Part shown: positions 43,553 through 51,664 of the stretch, piece after piece | Layout of the letters: each line of letters opens with the position of its first letter | How positions within the stretch are numbered: the stretch's first letter is position 1 | Origin: Luteolibacter sp. | GTDB taxonomy: Bacteria; Verrucomicrobiota; Verrucomicrobiia; Verrucomicrobiales; Akkermansiaceae | Direction of reading: 5' to 3' | Length of the DNA: 64,000 nt | NCBI GenBank assembly: GCA_030696085.1 | Contig: JAUYNL010000099.1 | Location: forward strand, 1-64,000 | Program-made: the position numbers and the translations under genes | The notes under the pieces: model-generated | Seen by the model: only the letters and a program-made list of their open reading frames with translations | What the model was told of the DNA's origin: nothing | The model's database searches: none

Positions 43553-46501
43553 ATGCACCACCCGTTGCGGCGTGCCCGGCATCTGAAATCAGACGATCCG
43601 GATGGATATTCGAATTCGGAATGTTCAAACGGCTCCAGCCGGTATTTGCCTCCCACATGTCCGCCAAGATCCGCTTCACCTCCGCCTACGCCTCCGGTCT
43701 CGTGCTCGCCAAGGTCGGCCATCCCCAGCGGAACGAGGCTGGTGAGGGACCTGCGTGTCGGGCAATCGGGGTCCTTTCCCTCCATGCTGCGGGCAGTCGG
43801 GAGCCGGGTATTCTTTTTCGCCGATGACGGGGAGCATGGAATCAAACTCTGGAGCAGCGACGGCGAAGAAACCGTGATGGCCGACCCGAGTCCGGGCGTC
43901 CCGGGATTCATCCCGAAGCAGGCGACTGCGGCGGGTGGGTTGCTCTACTTTTCGAATGGCCCGATTTCCCCCAGTTTCTTCGGTTGGGGCCTGTGGCGGA
44001 GCGACGGCACAACCGCAGGGACCTGGCTGTTGAATCCGGCACAAGGCACCTCGTTTCCGCCTTACCGGCCCTTCGGCTATCCTGAAATGCTCACTGAAAT
44101 GGACGGGGCCTTGTTTGGTTCAAATCTGGGTCACGAACTGTGGCGCTCCGCTGGCACCCAGGCGGAAACCGAAAAACTGGCCGACCTCGGGGCCGGGGCG
44201 CGGATGGTCTCGATGGCCGGTGCCGACGGCTGCCTGTGGATCACGTTGAACCGCGGAACCGCCAAGGAACTGTGGTCGTGGTTCGAGGGTTCGGCGGGTA
44301 TGATCGCCACATTTCCCGAGGGGGCGCTGGCCGCTGTCGGACTAGCAGTTAGAGGCAGCAGGGCGTTTTTCGTCTCGAATGACTCAGAGGCGGGCGTCGA
44401 ATTGTGGACCAGCGATGGTACCGTCACCCGACGGGTCGCGGATATTCAGGCGGGAGAGCCATCATCGTTTCCCCAGGAGTTGACATGGTGTGGGGAGACC
44501 CTCTATTTCACCGCCGACGACGGGATCGTCGGTCGCGGTTTGTGGGCCAGCGACGGGGAAAATGCCTGGCCCGTGAAAACCTGGCCGGGTGCTGCGGAAC
44601 CAACATCGCTCGTCGCCGACGGCACAACCTTGTTCTTCCTGCGCAATGAGGGTGGTGAAGTCCTTTGGCGGAGCGATGGCACCAATGCCGGGACGCAGGC
44701 GGTCAAGCAAGTGACCACGTCCGAAACCGCTTGGGGGCAGCGGGATTTGATGGTGGAAGCCGGAACGCTTTTCTTCGAGGGAAACGACGGTCAGTCGGGA
44801 TACGAGTTATGGTCGAGCGACGGCACGCCGGACGGTACCGGAATGTTGCGGGATCTAACGGGAACAAGGGACGGATTGATAGGGATCGAACCGAACGGCA
44901 TGGCCGCTTGGGGAAACGCCCTGGTTTTCTGCGGCGATGACGGCATCGCCGGTGAGGAGCCGTGGCGGAGCGACGGAACCGCGGGGGGAACACAAATGCT
45001 GATGGATGTCCGTCCGGGCGCGGAGGATTCCACACCCGCACGTTTTGCAGTAGCGGGCGAAAACCTGTTTTTCGAGGCCGTTGACGGCGTGCATGGCAGG
45101 GAATTGTGGACGAGTGGCGCAAGCGGGACCGCAATGGTCCGTGACATCAATCCCGGCAACGCCTCGGCATACGTGAACGGCATGGCGGCTTTCAACGGGC
45201 GGCTGGCATTCACGGCGCAGGACGAAACGGAGAGCGGATTGTGGATCACGGATGGAAACAGCACGGTGAAAATCAAAGGGAACGCGGGCAATCAGCTTGG
45301 AACACTGGGCAGCGGCCTGCTGTTCACCGCCGCAGCGTCCGGATATGACAATGAGCCGTGGTGGACCGACGGGGAAACCACCCGCTTGGTCAAGGACCTC
45401 ATCCCCGGCTCTCAGGGATCAAGCCCGTCGTGGTTCACGAGGGTCGGTAACGAAGCGTATTTCCAAGCTTACAACGGTGCAGGCTCCCGGTTGTGGCGGA
45501 CTGACGGCACGGAGCAGGGAACCGCGCAGGTCAGCGGATGGCAGGGGCCGGGGGCCGTCTATCCGCTCCTGGCGGCCGGCAACCGTTTGTTTTTCTTCGA
45601 AGAAAAAAGCACCACCGGATTGCGACTCTGGATGGCGCAAGACGGGCATGCAGAATTGGTCAGGCAAATCGGCGACAGCGGTCCGGACTATTATTACCCG
45701 TTCCCGGCAGACCCCTATGTGGAAACCTGTGGTGGACTGTTGTTCTTTGTGGCCAACGACGGGGTGCATGGCGACGAGCTGTGGCTCAGCGACGGAACGC
45801 CGGCCGGCACCGTGATGGTGCGCGACATCCGACCGGGCTCTGTCGGTTCCGCACCATGCAACCTGAAGACAGTGGGAGGAGTGGTGTATTTCCAAGCCAA
45901 CGACGGCATCACTGGCGAGGAATTGTGGGTGACCAATGGAACTGCGAACGGTACCCGATTGGTCGCCGATTTGGCCCCCGGTCCGGGCGGGTCGGCACCA
46001 AACCAGTTGGTGCTTGCGGGAAACCGTCTGTTTTTCAGTGCGGTGACGGAAGCAACCGGGCGCGAGCCTTTCCTGTTCGAGGTCGGCGCGATCTTGGATT
46101 TTCATGTCTGGACCGAAGCGTCCGGCCTTGATGGATTGGATGCCGCCCCAAGCGCCACTCCCCATGGTGACGGCGTGGCGAACCTGCTGAAGTATGCCTT
46201 CGGCATTCAAGGGGCTGTTCCATACCACGGCCCGGCCACCGGACAACCTGGGCATTTGCCCCACATTTCCGTCGTAGCCGACGAAAACGGCACCACGCTT
46301 CAGGTGGAGTATGCCCGCCAGACCGACAGCTCGATGATTTATACCGCAAAACGATCCACGACCCTCGCCGAAGGATCATTCGTGCCGATGGCCGGAGACG
46401 AAGTGGTCGGGCCGAGTGTTGACGGATGGGAGCGTGTCACCCGGTCGGAGCGGATCGACGCCGCGAAATGTTTCGGTGTGGTTGAAGTGACCTTGCCGTA
46501 G
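43553..46501 (+). CDS. large ELWxxDGT-repeat protein, no signal peptide visible
   Basis: About sixteen repeats of the ELWxxDGT family are visible from residue 75 on: for example ELWTSDGT, VLWRSDGTN, ELWSSDGTPDGT and ELWLSDGTPAGT, often followed by MVRDIRPG-like segments. They form a beta-propeller-like array of the sort found in surface proteins. The C-terminal 130 residues hold a verrucomicrobial-type domain (ATPHGDGVANLLKYAFG). The N-terminal 60 residues are Pro/Ser/Arg-rich with no signal peptide, and other frames do not supply one. The gene may be truncated at its 5' end, so the start at 43553 is uncertain. Confidence 0.7.
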   Translation: MHHPLRRARHLKSDDPDGYSNSECSNGSSRYLPPTCPPRSASPPPTPPVSCSPRSAIPSGTRLVRDLRVGQSGSFPSMLRAVGSRVFFFADDGEHGIKLWSSDGEETVMADPSPGVPGFIPKQATAAGGLLYFSNGPISPSFFGWGLWRSDGTTAGTWLLNPAQGTSFPPYRPFGYPEMLTEMDGALFGSNLGHELWRSAGTQAETEKLADLGAGARMVSMAGADGCLWITLNRGTAKELWSWFEGSAGMIATFPEGALAAVGLAVRGSRAFFVSNDSEAGVELWTSDGTVTRRVADIQAGEPSSFPQELTWCGETLYFTADDGIVGRGLWASDGENAWPVKTWPGAAEPTSLVADGTTLFFLRNEGGEVLWRSDGTNAGTQAVKQVTTSETAWGQRDLMVEAGTLFFEGNDGQSGYELWSSDGTPDGTGMLRDLTGTRDGLIGIEPNGMAAWGNALVFCGDDGIAGEEPWRSDGTAGGTQMLMDVRPGAEDSTPARFAVAGENLFFEAVDGVHGRELWTSGASGTAMVRDINPGNASAYVNGMAAFNGRLAFTAQDETESGLWITDGNSTVKIKGNAGNQLGTLGSGLLFTAAASGYDNEPWWTDGETTRLVKDLIPGSQGSSPSWFTRVGNEAYFQAYNGAGSRLWRTDGTEQGTAQVSGWQGPGAVYPLLAAGNRLFFFEEKSTTGLRLWMAQDGHAELVRQIGDSGPDYYYPFPADPYVETCGGLLFFVANDGVHGDELWLSDGTPAGTVMVRDIRPGSVGSAPCNLKTVGGVVYFQANDGITGEELWVTNGTANGTRLVADLAPGPGGSAPNQLVLAGNRLFFSAVTEATGREPFLFEVGAILDFHVWTEASGLDGLDAAPSATPHGDGVANLLKYAFGIQGAVPYHGPATGQPGHLPHISVVADENGTTLQVEYARQTDSSMIYTAKRSTTLAEGSFVPMAGDEVVGPSVDGWERVTRSERIDAAKCFGVVEVTLP

Positions 46502-46944
46502 GGTAAATAGCGCCACCACAGGGCCGGAACTACAATACCTGACCCTCATTTGCCCTGTCGAGCATCGCGACAGATTGTCAAATTCCACCGTTCTCGTTCA
46601 CTGGAAATTCCCTCCATTCACTTCCCGCACCTGCTTTTCCGTCCGGGGGAATGCCTTCCCCCGCGAGGTTACATCGTGCGCCTCGCCCCCCTTCGCCTGG
46701 GGAGTTCCCTCCCCAAACCCCTCCACCACCGCACCGGCGGACCGCCCTGCTTCGCCGACGGACCTCCACGCCAATTGGCGGCGAAACCTCCGCCATTCAT
46801 TGGAGGCGATAAACACTCATTCTCCGAAACCTAGAACCCTTCCGACGATCATGTCATTTACATCAGCGGAATCCGTTGTTAAGAAACTGTCATGGAATAC
46901 GACAACCCCTTGCGGCCTCGCACTCCCAACACCCTCCGCCGCCT
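46502..46944. other. intergenic region upstream of the arsenosugar sigma gene
   Basis: About 440 bases between the ELWxxDGT gene and the sigma factor. No open frame shows a domain. It holds one short perfect hairpin, GGGGAG-TTCC-CTCCCC near 46700, with no U-run, and the promoter-like element at 46877. The sequence changes from GC-rich to more AT-rich near 46,850, where the sigma promoter lies. Confidence 0.5.
46877..46906 (+). promoter_or_regulatory. cluster promoter, site A (sigma gene)
   Basis: TGTTAAG (46877-46883), 16 bases, CGACAAC (46900-46906), 38 bases before the GTG start of the sigma gene. It is the weakest -10-like half of the six sites (CGAC is kept, the last three bases differ). 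Its position before the sigma gene implies autoregulation. Confidence 0.72.
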
Positions 46945-47529
46945 GTGACTCCCATTCCCATTGAAGATCTGATGCAGCATGCCGATGCGCTTTACCGATT
47001 CGCGCTTTCGCGGGTCAAGGACCACCATACGGCGGAGGACCTCGTGCAGGATTGCCTCTCGGCGGCCTGGCAACGCTTGGAGAGCTTCGATGGGCGCTCA
47101 TCCCTCAGCACCTGGCTCATCGGCATCATGAAATTCAAGGTCATCGATCACTTCCGCAAATCCAAGCGCACGCCAACCGATCAAGCGGTCCATGCCGCCG
47201 ATGAGGACGATGCGGGCCAGGATCCGGTGGACAGCTTGTTCACCTCGAAGGGGGCGTGGAAGGTGGATCCCTCTCACGGGTTGGAAATGCTGGCAAGCAC
47301 CCCGGATGACTCGGCACACCGCAACGAACTGATGGCTTGGGTCCGTGCCTGCATGGACAAGCTTCCCGAACGACTCCGCACGCTCTTCACTTTGCGGGAG
47401 GTTGACGGTCTCGACGTCCCCTCGGCAGCCTCCGCCGCAGGGGTCACCGCCGGCAGCGCCGCCGTGCTGCTCACCCGCTCGCGTCAACGCCTTCGCCTCT
47501 GCCTGCAGGAAAACGGAATCCAGCCATGA
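46945..47529 (+). CDS. ECF-like sigma-70 family factor of the arsenosugar cluster
   Basis: This sigma factor has 194 residues if begun at the GTG at 46945; a TTG at 46876 would overlap the promoter element, so it is rejected. Region 2 is YRFALSRVKDHHTAEDLVQD then LSTWLIGIMKFKVIDHFRKSK. Region 4 is KLPERLRTLFTLREVDGLDV followed by AASAAGVTAGSAAVLLTRSR, a helix-turn-helix. Between them is a 45-residue linker with acidic clusters. It resembles the TIGR02943-like sigma group. It is followed at once by a Cys-rich anti-sigma gene, and it heads a cluster whose promoters share one motif. I infer that it recognises that motif. Confidence 0.88.
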   Translation: MTPIPIEDLMQHADALYRFALSRVKDHHTAEDLVQDCLSAAWQRLESFDGRSSLSTWLIGIMKFKVIDHFRKSKRTPTDQAVHAADEDDAGQDPVDSLFTSKGAWKVDPSHGLEMLASTPDDSAHRNELMAWVRACMDKLPERLRTLFTLREVDGLDVPSAASAAGVTAGSAAVLLTRSRQRLRLCLQENGIQP

Positions 47530-47870
47530 AACCCGGCCAGCATCTTCCTCCTCCGCCTCTCACCTACCGGGTGAAGCAGGCCATCATGTGCCCGATCCTC
47601 AAGGCTCTCGGTTTGTGCTGCCGCAGCGCGTTCAACCTGTGCAGCGAGAAAATGGACCGGGAACTCACCAAGCGTGAATCCCTCCGTCTGCGGGTCCACC
47701 TCTCGATGTGCGGCCTCTGCAGCAGCCTGCCCGCCCAATTCGAAGGCATGCGCAAGTTGATCAAAACCACCTGCGAGCATGAGCACGAGGGTGATTGCTG
47801 CTCCGAATCCCTTTCCGAGGAAGCCAAGGAACGCATCGCCCGTCATTTGAAGAGCCGCAGCAAGGAGTGA
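47526..47870 (+). CDS. Cys-rich HC2-type anti-sigma factor, likely sensor
   Basis: The 114-residue protein overlaps the sigma stop by 4 bases, the standard layout of sigma/anti-sigma pairs. The zinc-finger-HC2-like motif is VHLSMCGLC (HxxxCxxC), preceded by ELTKRESLRLR. There is no membrane segment, so it should be a soluble anti-sigma factor. It has extra Cys clusters: MCPILKALGLCC and NLCSEK before the finger, CEHEHEGDCC after it. Zinc-binding anti-sigma factors with such thiols can release sigma when the thiols are oxidised or bound by a soft metalloid. Sensing of arsenite is a reasonable inference, not shown. Confidence 0.75.
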   Translation: MKPGQHLPPPPLTYRVKQAIMCPILKALGLCCRSAFNLCSEKMDRELTKRESLRLRVHLSMCGLCSSLPAQFEGMRKLIKTTCEHEHEGDCCSESLSEEAKERIARHLKSRSKE

Positions 47871-47912
47871 GTCCCGTCCATCGCCGGTTTTCTGAAAAAT
47901 TCATCGGATCAC

Positions 47913-47942
47913 TGTTAAAGCGGAATCGAATCAAGCGACTCA
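47913..47942 (+). promoter_or_regulatory. cluster promoter, site B (arsM)
   Basis: TGTTAAA (47913-47919), 16 bases, CGACTCA (47936-47942), ending 23 bases before the arsM ATG. With a start site about 6-8 bases downstream, the leader would be some 15 bases. Confidence 0.82.
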
Positions 47943-47965
47943 CGGGAGACAATAGAGTTCATCCC

Positions 47966-49138
47966 ATGACATCGCCCTCCATTCCATCCGCCGAATCCGC
48001 CACCCGCGAGCGCTACGCCGCGGCCGCCGCCAAACCCGAAGCCGCACTCTGCTGTCCGGTCGATTACGATCCTCAGTATCTCAAGGCCATCCCCACCGAA
48101 GTCATCGAGAAGGATTACGGCTGTGGCGATCCCTCGAAGCATCTTCACCCCGGAGAAACTGTGCTCGATCTCGGCTCCGGCACCGGGAAAATCTGCTTCA
48201 TCGCTTCCCAAGTGGTCGGCCCCACAGGGAAGGTCATCGGCGTGGACATGACCGACGACATGCTTGAAGTCGCCCGCCGCAATGCGCCCATTGTCGCCGA
48301 AAACATCGGCCACGCCAACGTCGAGTTCCGCAAGGGACGCATCCAGGATCTCGCCCTCGATCTCGAAATTCTCGATCAGGAACTCCGCAAGAACCCCATC
48401 GCCGACGCGAATTCCTTCCTCTCCGCCGACGCCCTCGCCGCCGACCTCCGCGTCAAGCACCCGCTCATCGCCACCGACAGCATTGACGTCGTCGTTTCCA
48501 ACTGCGTGCTCAACCTCGTGGAGACCCACCTCAAGCGGCAACTTTTCGAGGAAATCTTCCGCGTGCTGAAAAAGGGTGGCCGCGCCGTCATTTCCGACAT
48601 CGTTTCCGACGAGGAAATCCCGCTCCACCTCCAGAACGATCCCTACCTTTGGAGCGGCTGTATCAGCGGTGCCTACACCGAAGAGGGTCTTCTAGCAGCA
48701 TTCGAGGATGCCGGCTTCCACGGCATCGAAATCCTCAAACGCGACGACGCACCGTGGCAGACCGTCGAAGGCATCGAGTTCCGCTCCGTCACCATCCAGG
48801 CATGGAAAGGCAAACAGGGTCCCTGCTTCGAGCGAAATCATGCCGTCATCTACAAAGGTCCGTTCAAGAAGGTGCTCGATGACGACGGCCACGCTCTCGA
48901 ACGCGGCAAACGCTACGCCGTCTGCGACAAGACCTTCACTCTCTATCAACAAGCCCCCTACCGCGATCACTTCGCCTTCGTCGAACCGCTCACGGAAATC
49001 CCGGTGGAGGATGCGAAGCCCTTCGATTGCTCCGGCACCCGCGAGCGCCACCCGAAGGAAACCAAAGGCCAGGACTACAACGCCACCACCGAGGCCGCCC
49101 AGTGCCGCACTGGCGGCGATGGGGCTTCGTGCTGCTGA
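47966..49138 (+). CDS. arsM: arsenite S-adenosylmethionine methyltransferase
   Basis: ArsM methylates arsenite stepwise; dimethylarsenic is the entry to arsenosugar synthesis. The 390-residue protein has the AdoMet motif VLDLGSGTGKICFIAS near residue 68. Four expected Cys positions are present: ALCCPVDYD, DYGCGDP, VVSNCVLNL and WSGCISGAY, the last two being the arsenite-binding pair in characterised ArsM. The C-terminal 100 residues (KRYAVCDKTFTLYQ) are an extension common in this branch, ending in GASCC. The start at 47966 fits the promoter at 47913; the frame opens upstream to 47795 but would cross it. Confidence 0.92.
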   Translation: MTSPSIPSAESATRERYAAAAAKPEAALCCPVDYDPQYLKAIPTEVIEKDYGCGDPSKHLHPGETVLDLGSGTGKICFIASQVVGPTGKVIGVDMTDDMLEVARRNAPIVAENIGHANVEFRKGRIQDLALDLEILDQELRKNPIADANSFLSADALAADLRVKHPLIATDSIDVVVSNCVLNLVETHLKRQLFEEIFRVLKKGGRAVISDIVSDEEIPLHLQNDPYLWSGCISGAYTEEGLLAAFEDAGFHGIEILKRDDAPWQTVEGIEFRSVTIQAWKGKQGPCFERNHAVIYKGPFKKVLDDDGHALERGKRYAVCDKTFTLYQQAPYRDHFAFVEPLTEIPVEDAKPFDCSGTRERHPKETKGQDYNATTEAAQCRTGGDGASCC

Positions 49139-49292
49139 AGTCCGCCCCCAAACATCTTGGAAGTCGGTCTGGCAAAACCCAGTGCTGCCCCGGGGGGGGG
49201 AGTGGCGCTCGAATCCAAAATCCAGACCGGCTTCCCTGTTTTTATCTGACAAAACCCGAAGGAGTCGCCCCCGCCATACCCACATCATCACC

Positions 49293-49913
49293 ATGAAACG
49301 AATCCCATTCATCACACTGCTATCCCTGGCCGTCTCCAGTGCATTTCTCGTGGCCGAGGAAAAACCACCGGCCCACCTCAAAACCGGCGACCCCATTCCC
49401 GATGTCGTTCTTCGCGATGCCGATGGCGGCGAATTCAAGCTCCGGGAACACATCGCCAAACAGCCCGCTGTCCTGATCTTCTATCGCGGCGGCTGGTGCC
49501 CGTTCTGCACCAAGCACCTCATGGCGCTTGTGGACATCAAGGACAAGCTGGTCGCGAACGGCTATCAGCTCCTTGCCATCAGCACCGACCAACCGGCCAA
49601 GCTCAAGGAGACACCGAACCGCGAAAAACTCGGCTACACCCTGCTCTCCGATTCCGATATGGCCACCGCCAAGGCCTTCAAGATCTCCTTTCAGGTCCCG
49701 GACGAACTCGTTGCGAAATACAAAAGCGAATACCAGATCGACCTCGAAGCAGCCTCGGGAAAAACCCACCACCTGCTGCCGCATCCCGCCGTCTTCGTCG
49801 TCGGCAAGGACGGCGTGATTCGCTTCGCCCACGTGAACCCGGATTACAAAACCCGTCTTGATCCCGAAGCCATCCTCAATGCCGCAACCGAGGCCGCAAC
49901 CCCAGCCCGATGA
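49293..49913 (+). CDS. secreted peroxiredoxin-like protein (AhpC/TSA family)
   Basis: The 206-residue protein has a signal peptide (MKRIPFITLLSLAVSSAFLVA). A redoxin domain follows with LIFYRGGWCPFCTKHLMAL (CxxC, WCPFC), QLLAISTDQPAKL, LGYTLLSDSD and PAVFVVGKDGVIRFAHVNPDY. It belongs to the peroxiredoxin-like group with two thiols in the WCPFC site, so it may reduce peroxides or act as a thiol oxidoreductase in the periplasm. It lies 154 bases after arsM and its stop overlaps the PiT gene by 4 bases. No cluster promoter motif is visible in the gap, so it is either read through from site B or has its own promoter. Confidence 0.8.
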   Translation: MKRIPFITLLSLAVSSAFLVAEEKPPAHLKTGDPIPDVVLRDADGGEFKLREHIAKQPAVLIFYRGGWCPFCTKHLMALVDIKDKLVANGYQLLAISTDQPAKLKETPNREKLGYTLLSDSDMATAKAFKISFQVPDELVAKYKSEYQIDLEAASGKTHHLLPHPAVFVVGKDGVIRFAHVNPDYKTRLDPEAILNAATEAATPAR

Positions 49914-51019
49914 TGATTGCACTTCTCATCGTCGGCGTGGTTCTGCTCGCCTATGCCAATGGGGCCAATGACAACTTCAAGGGAGTCACCAGCCTCTACG
50001 GCAGCAAGACGTGCAGTTACCGCACCGCCATCACCTGGGCCACCGTGACCACCGCAGCCGGGAGCATCGCCGCTCTATTCCTCGCTTCTGTCCTGTTGAA
50101 AAACTTCTCCGGCAAAGGCTTGGTGCCCGATGAACTGGTGCTTTCGCCTGTCTTCGCCCTCTCAGTAGCCTTCGGCGCGGGCGGCACGGTTCTCCTGGCG
50201 ACCCGTCTTGGCTTTCCCATCTCGACCACCCATGGCCTCACCGGCGCAATGGTCGGCGCGGGCATGACCGCGGTGGGTGGCGGTGTGCATTTTACCATGT
50301 TGGGAAAACAATTCATCCTGCCCCTGCTGCTGAGTCCGATGCTCGCTCTAGTGACCAGTGGAGTCATCTATCTGTTTTTAAAAGGCCTGCGCAAGGCCAC
50401 CGGAATCCGCGAGGAAACCTGTGTTTGTGTCGGTGGGAAATGGCAGCCTGTTTCCGATGCCGGTGTCTCCTGCATGGCCTCCGAGTCGCTCGCATGGGAA
50501 GTCGGCACCACCCCGGAATGCGAACGTCGCTACCACGGATCCTTTCTTGGCATCGAAGCGAAACCGACCATGGACACGCTTCATTTCCTCAGCGCGGGCG
50601 CGGTCAGTTTCGCCCGCGGCCTCAACGACACACCCAAGATCGCCGCGCTGCTTCTGGTTGCCGGTGCCGTCAAACCCCAGTGGAGCCTGTTCATCATTGC
50701 CACAGCGATGGCAGCGGGCGGCATCATCCAGGCCCGCCGTGTCGCCCACACCATGAGTCACAAACTCACCGACATGAACGCCGGCCAAGGCTTCGCCGCC
50801 AACCTGTCCACGGCCCTGCTCGTCACCACCGCCAGCCTGCACGGCCTGCCGGTGAGCACCACACACGTCAGCGTCGGAGCTTTGCTCGGCATGGGCACCG
50901 TCACAGGTCAGGCCAAATGGAAATCCGTCATTCCCGTCCTCGCATCCTGGGTCATCACACTGCCAGTGGCGGCGGCCCTGGCGGCCCTGGCGGCATTGGC
51001 ACTCATCAGTCTGAATTGA
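49910..51019 (+). CDS. PiT-family inorganic phosphate (probable arsenate) transporter
   Basis: The 369-residue membrane protein has the paired PiT signatures GANDNFKG near residue 18 and GLNDTPKI near 240, and GFPISTTHGLTGAMVGA and GLPVSTTHVSVGALLG. These place it in the PitA family, which moves phosphate and also arsenate. Between the halves a cytoplasmic-type loop carries ETCVCVGGK, GVSCMASE and PECERR, four Cys plus one more, unusual for this family. It overlaps the peroxiredoxin-like gene by 4 bases. Location in an arsenosugar cluster suggests arsenate uptake for the pathway; phosphate import is the conservative call. Confidence 0.85.
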   Translation: MMIALLIVGVVLLAYANGANDNFKGVTSLYGSKTCSYRTAITWATVTTAAGSIAALFLASVLLKNFSGKGLVPDELVLSPVFALSVAFGAGGTVLLATRLGFPISTTHGLTGAMVGAGMTAVGGGVHFTMLGKQFILPLLLSPMLALVTSGVIYLFLKGLRKATGIREETCVCVGGKWQPVSDAGVSCMASESLAWEVGTTPECERRYHGSFLGIEAKPTMDTLHFLSAGAVSFARGLNDTPKIAALLLVAGAVKPQWSLFIIATAMAAGGIIQARRVAHTMSHKLTDMNAGQGFAANLSTALLVTTASLHGLPVSTTHVSVGALLGMGTVTGQAKWKSVIPVLASWVITLPVAAALAALAALALISLN

Positions 51020-51061
51020 TTCGTATCGTGAAAGCTGCCAATCGCTCAAGTTGATACAAAT

Positions 51062-51091
51062 TGTTAAGGCAAGCGGTTCCATGACGACTCA
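51062..51091 (+). promoter_or_regulatory. cluster promoter, site C
   Basis: TGTTAAG (51062-51068), 16 bases, CGACTCA (51085-51091). Its downstream half ends only 5 bases before the ATG at 51097, so a transcript would be nearly leaderless there, or translation begins at 51151. Confidence 0.8.
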
Positions 51092-51096
51092 CGGGC

Positions 51097-51297
51097 ATGC
51101 ACACGAACCCCGATTTCCACCACCTAAACATCCGCGACATCGACCGCGCCATGGCGGATGCCCATTCCGCCGTAGTTCCACTGATCTGCCATGAGGAAGA
51201 CTGCTTTGTGGAGGGGAGTGAACTCCATGCCCTGACGGTAGAAATTCTGGTAGATCGCGCCACCCCCACCCATCCCCACAACCGCCAGGCCTCATGA
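51097..51297 (+). CDS. small hypothetical protein of the arsenosugar cluster
   Basis: This open frame of 66 codons is preceded by the cluster promoter. The protein has HHLNIRDIDR and two Cys near residues 31 and 36 (LICHEEDC), and many His and Glu; no known domain. Because the promoter's downstream half ends at 51091, a leaderless message from 51097 is possible. The ATG at 51151 (48 residues) would leave a normal leader and is a good alternative. The gene overlaps the next one by 4 bases. Confidence 0.5.
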   Translation: MHTNPDFHHLNIRDIDRAMADAHSAVVPLICHEEDCFVEGSELHALTVEILVDRATPTHPHNRQAS

Positions 51298-51602
51298 TCC
51301 GTCGCTGCCAAGACTGCTTCCGGGAACAGCACATCGTCCTCTGGCCGGCGCTCTCGCGCAGCGTCAATCTGCTGGCCATCCTCAACGTCAGCCTGTTCTT
51401 TCTCACCGGCGCGGTCCGCACGGGTGGTTACTGGTTTCCACTCGTTTCGCTCGCCCTGCTTGCCTTGGCCAGTCTGCTCATCCTCTTGCCGCTTGGATTT
51501 CACGACCGGCTCGGGTATTACCTGCTCAACGTCGCGCTCTGCGTCGCCGCCGGTTGGTTGCTTGGAGCCAGCATCGTCTATTGGCTGAACCGGGCATCGT
51601 GA
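51294..51602 (+). CDS. small membrane protein of the arsenosugar cluster
   Basis: This 102-residue protein opens MIRRCQDCFREQHIV, a CxxC near the N-terminus, and continues with about three hydrophobic segments (LLAILNVSLFFLTGAV, LVSLALLALASLLILLPLGF, LLNVALCVAAGWLLGASIVYWL). No family recognised. It overlaps the preceding small gene by 4 bases and lies in the unit driven by site C. The CxxC at the membrane edge could bind arsenite or a metal, but this is speculation. Confidence 0.6.
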   Translation: MIRRCQDCFREQHIVLWPALSRSVNLLAILNVSLFFLTGAVRTGGYWFPLVSLALLALASLLILLPLGFHDRLGYYLLNVALCVAAGWLLGASIVYWLNRAS

Positions 51603-51610
51603 AACCCACG

Positions 51611-51640
51611 TGTTAAGAAATCCCCCGCGCGAACGACTCA
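51611..51640 (+). promoter_or_regulatory. cluster promoter, site D (arsS)
   Basis: TGTTAAG (51611-51617), 16 bases, CGACTCA (51634-51640), then the arsS start at 51665. An upstream in-frame ATG at 51641 directly abuts the element, so the shorter start is favoured. This is the head of the largest unit. Confidence 0.83.
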
Positions 51641-51664
51641 ATGACAAGTCACCGAACGATTTCC

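Noticed and set aside
49163..49232. Inverted repeat CGGTCTGG...CCAGACCG between arsM and the peroxiredoxin-like gene
   Set aside because: The loop is about 50 bases and there is no T-run, so neither a terminator nor a riboswitch is convincing. A G8 run at 49191-49200 may be a sequencing hot spot.
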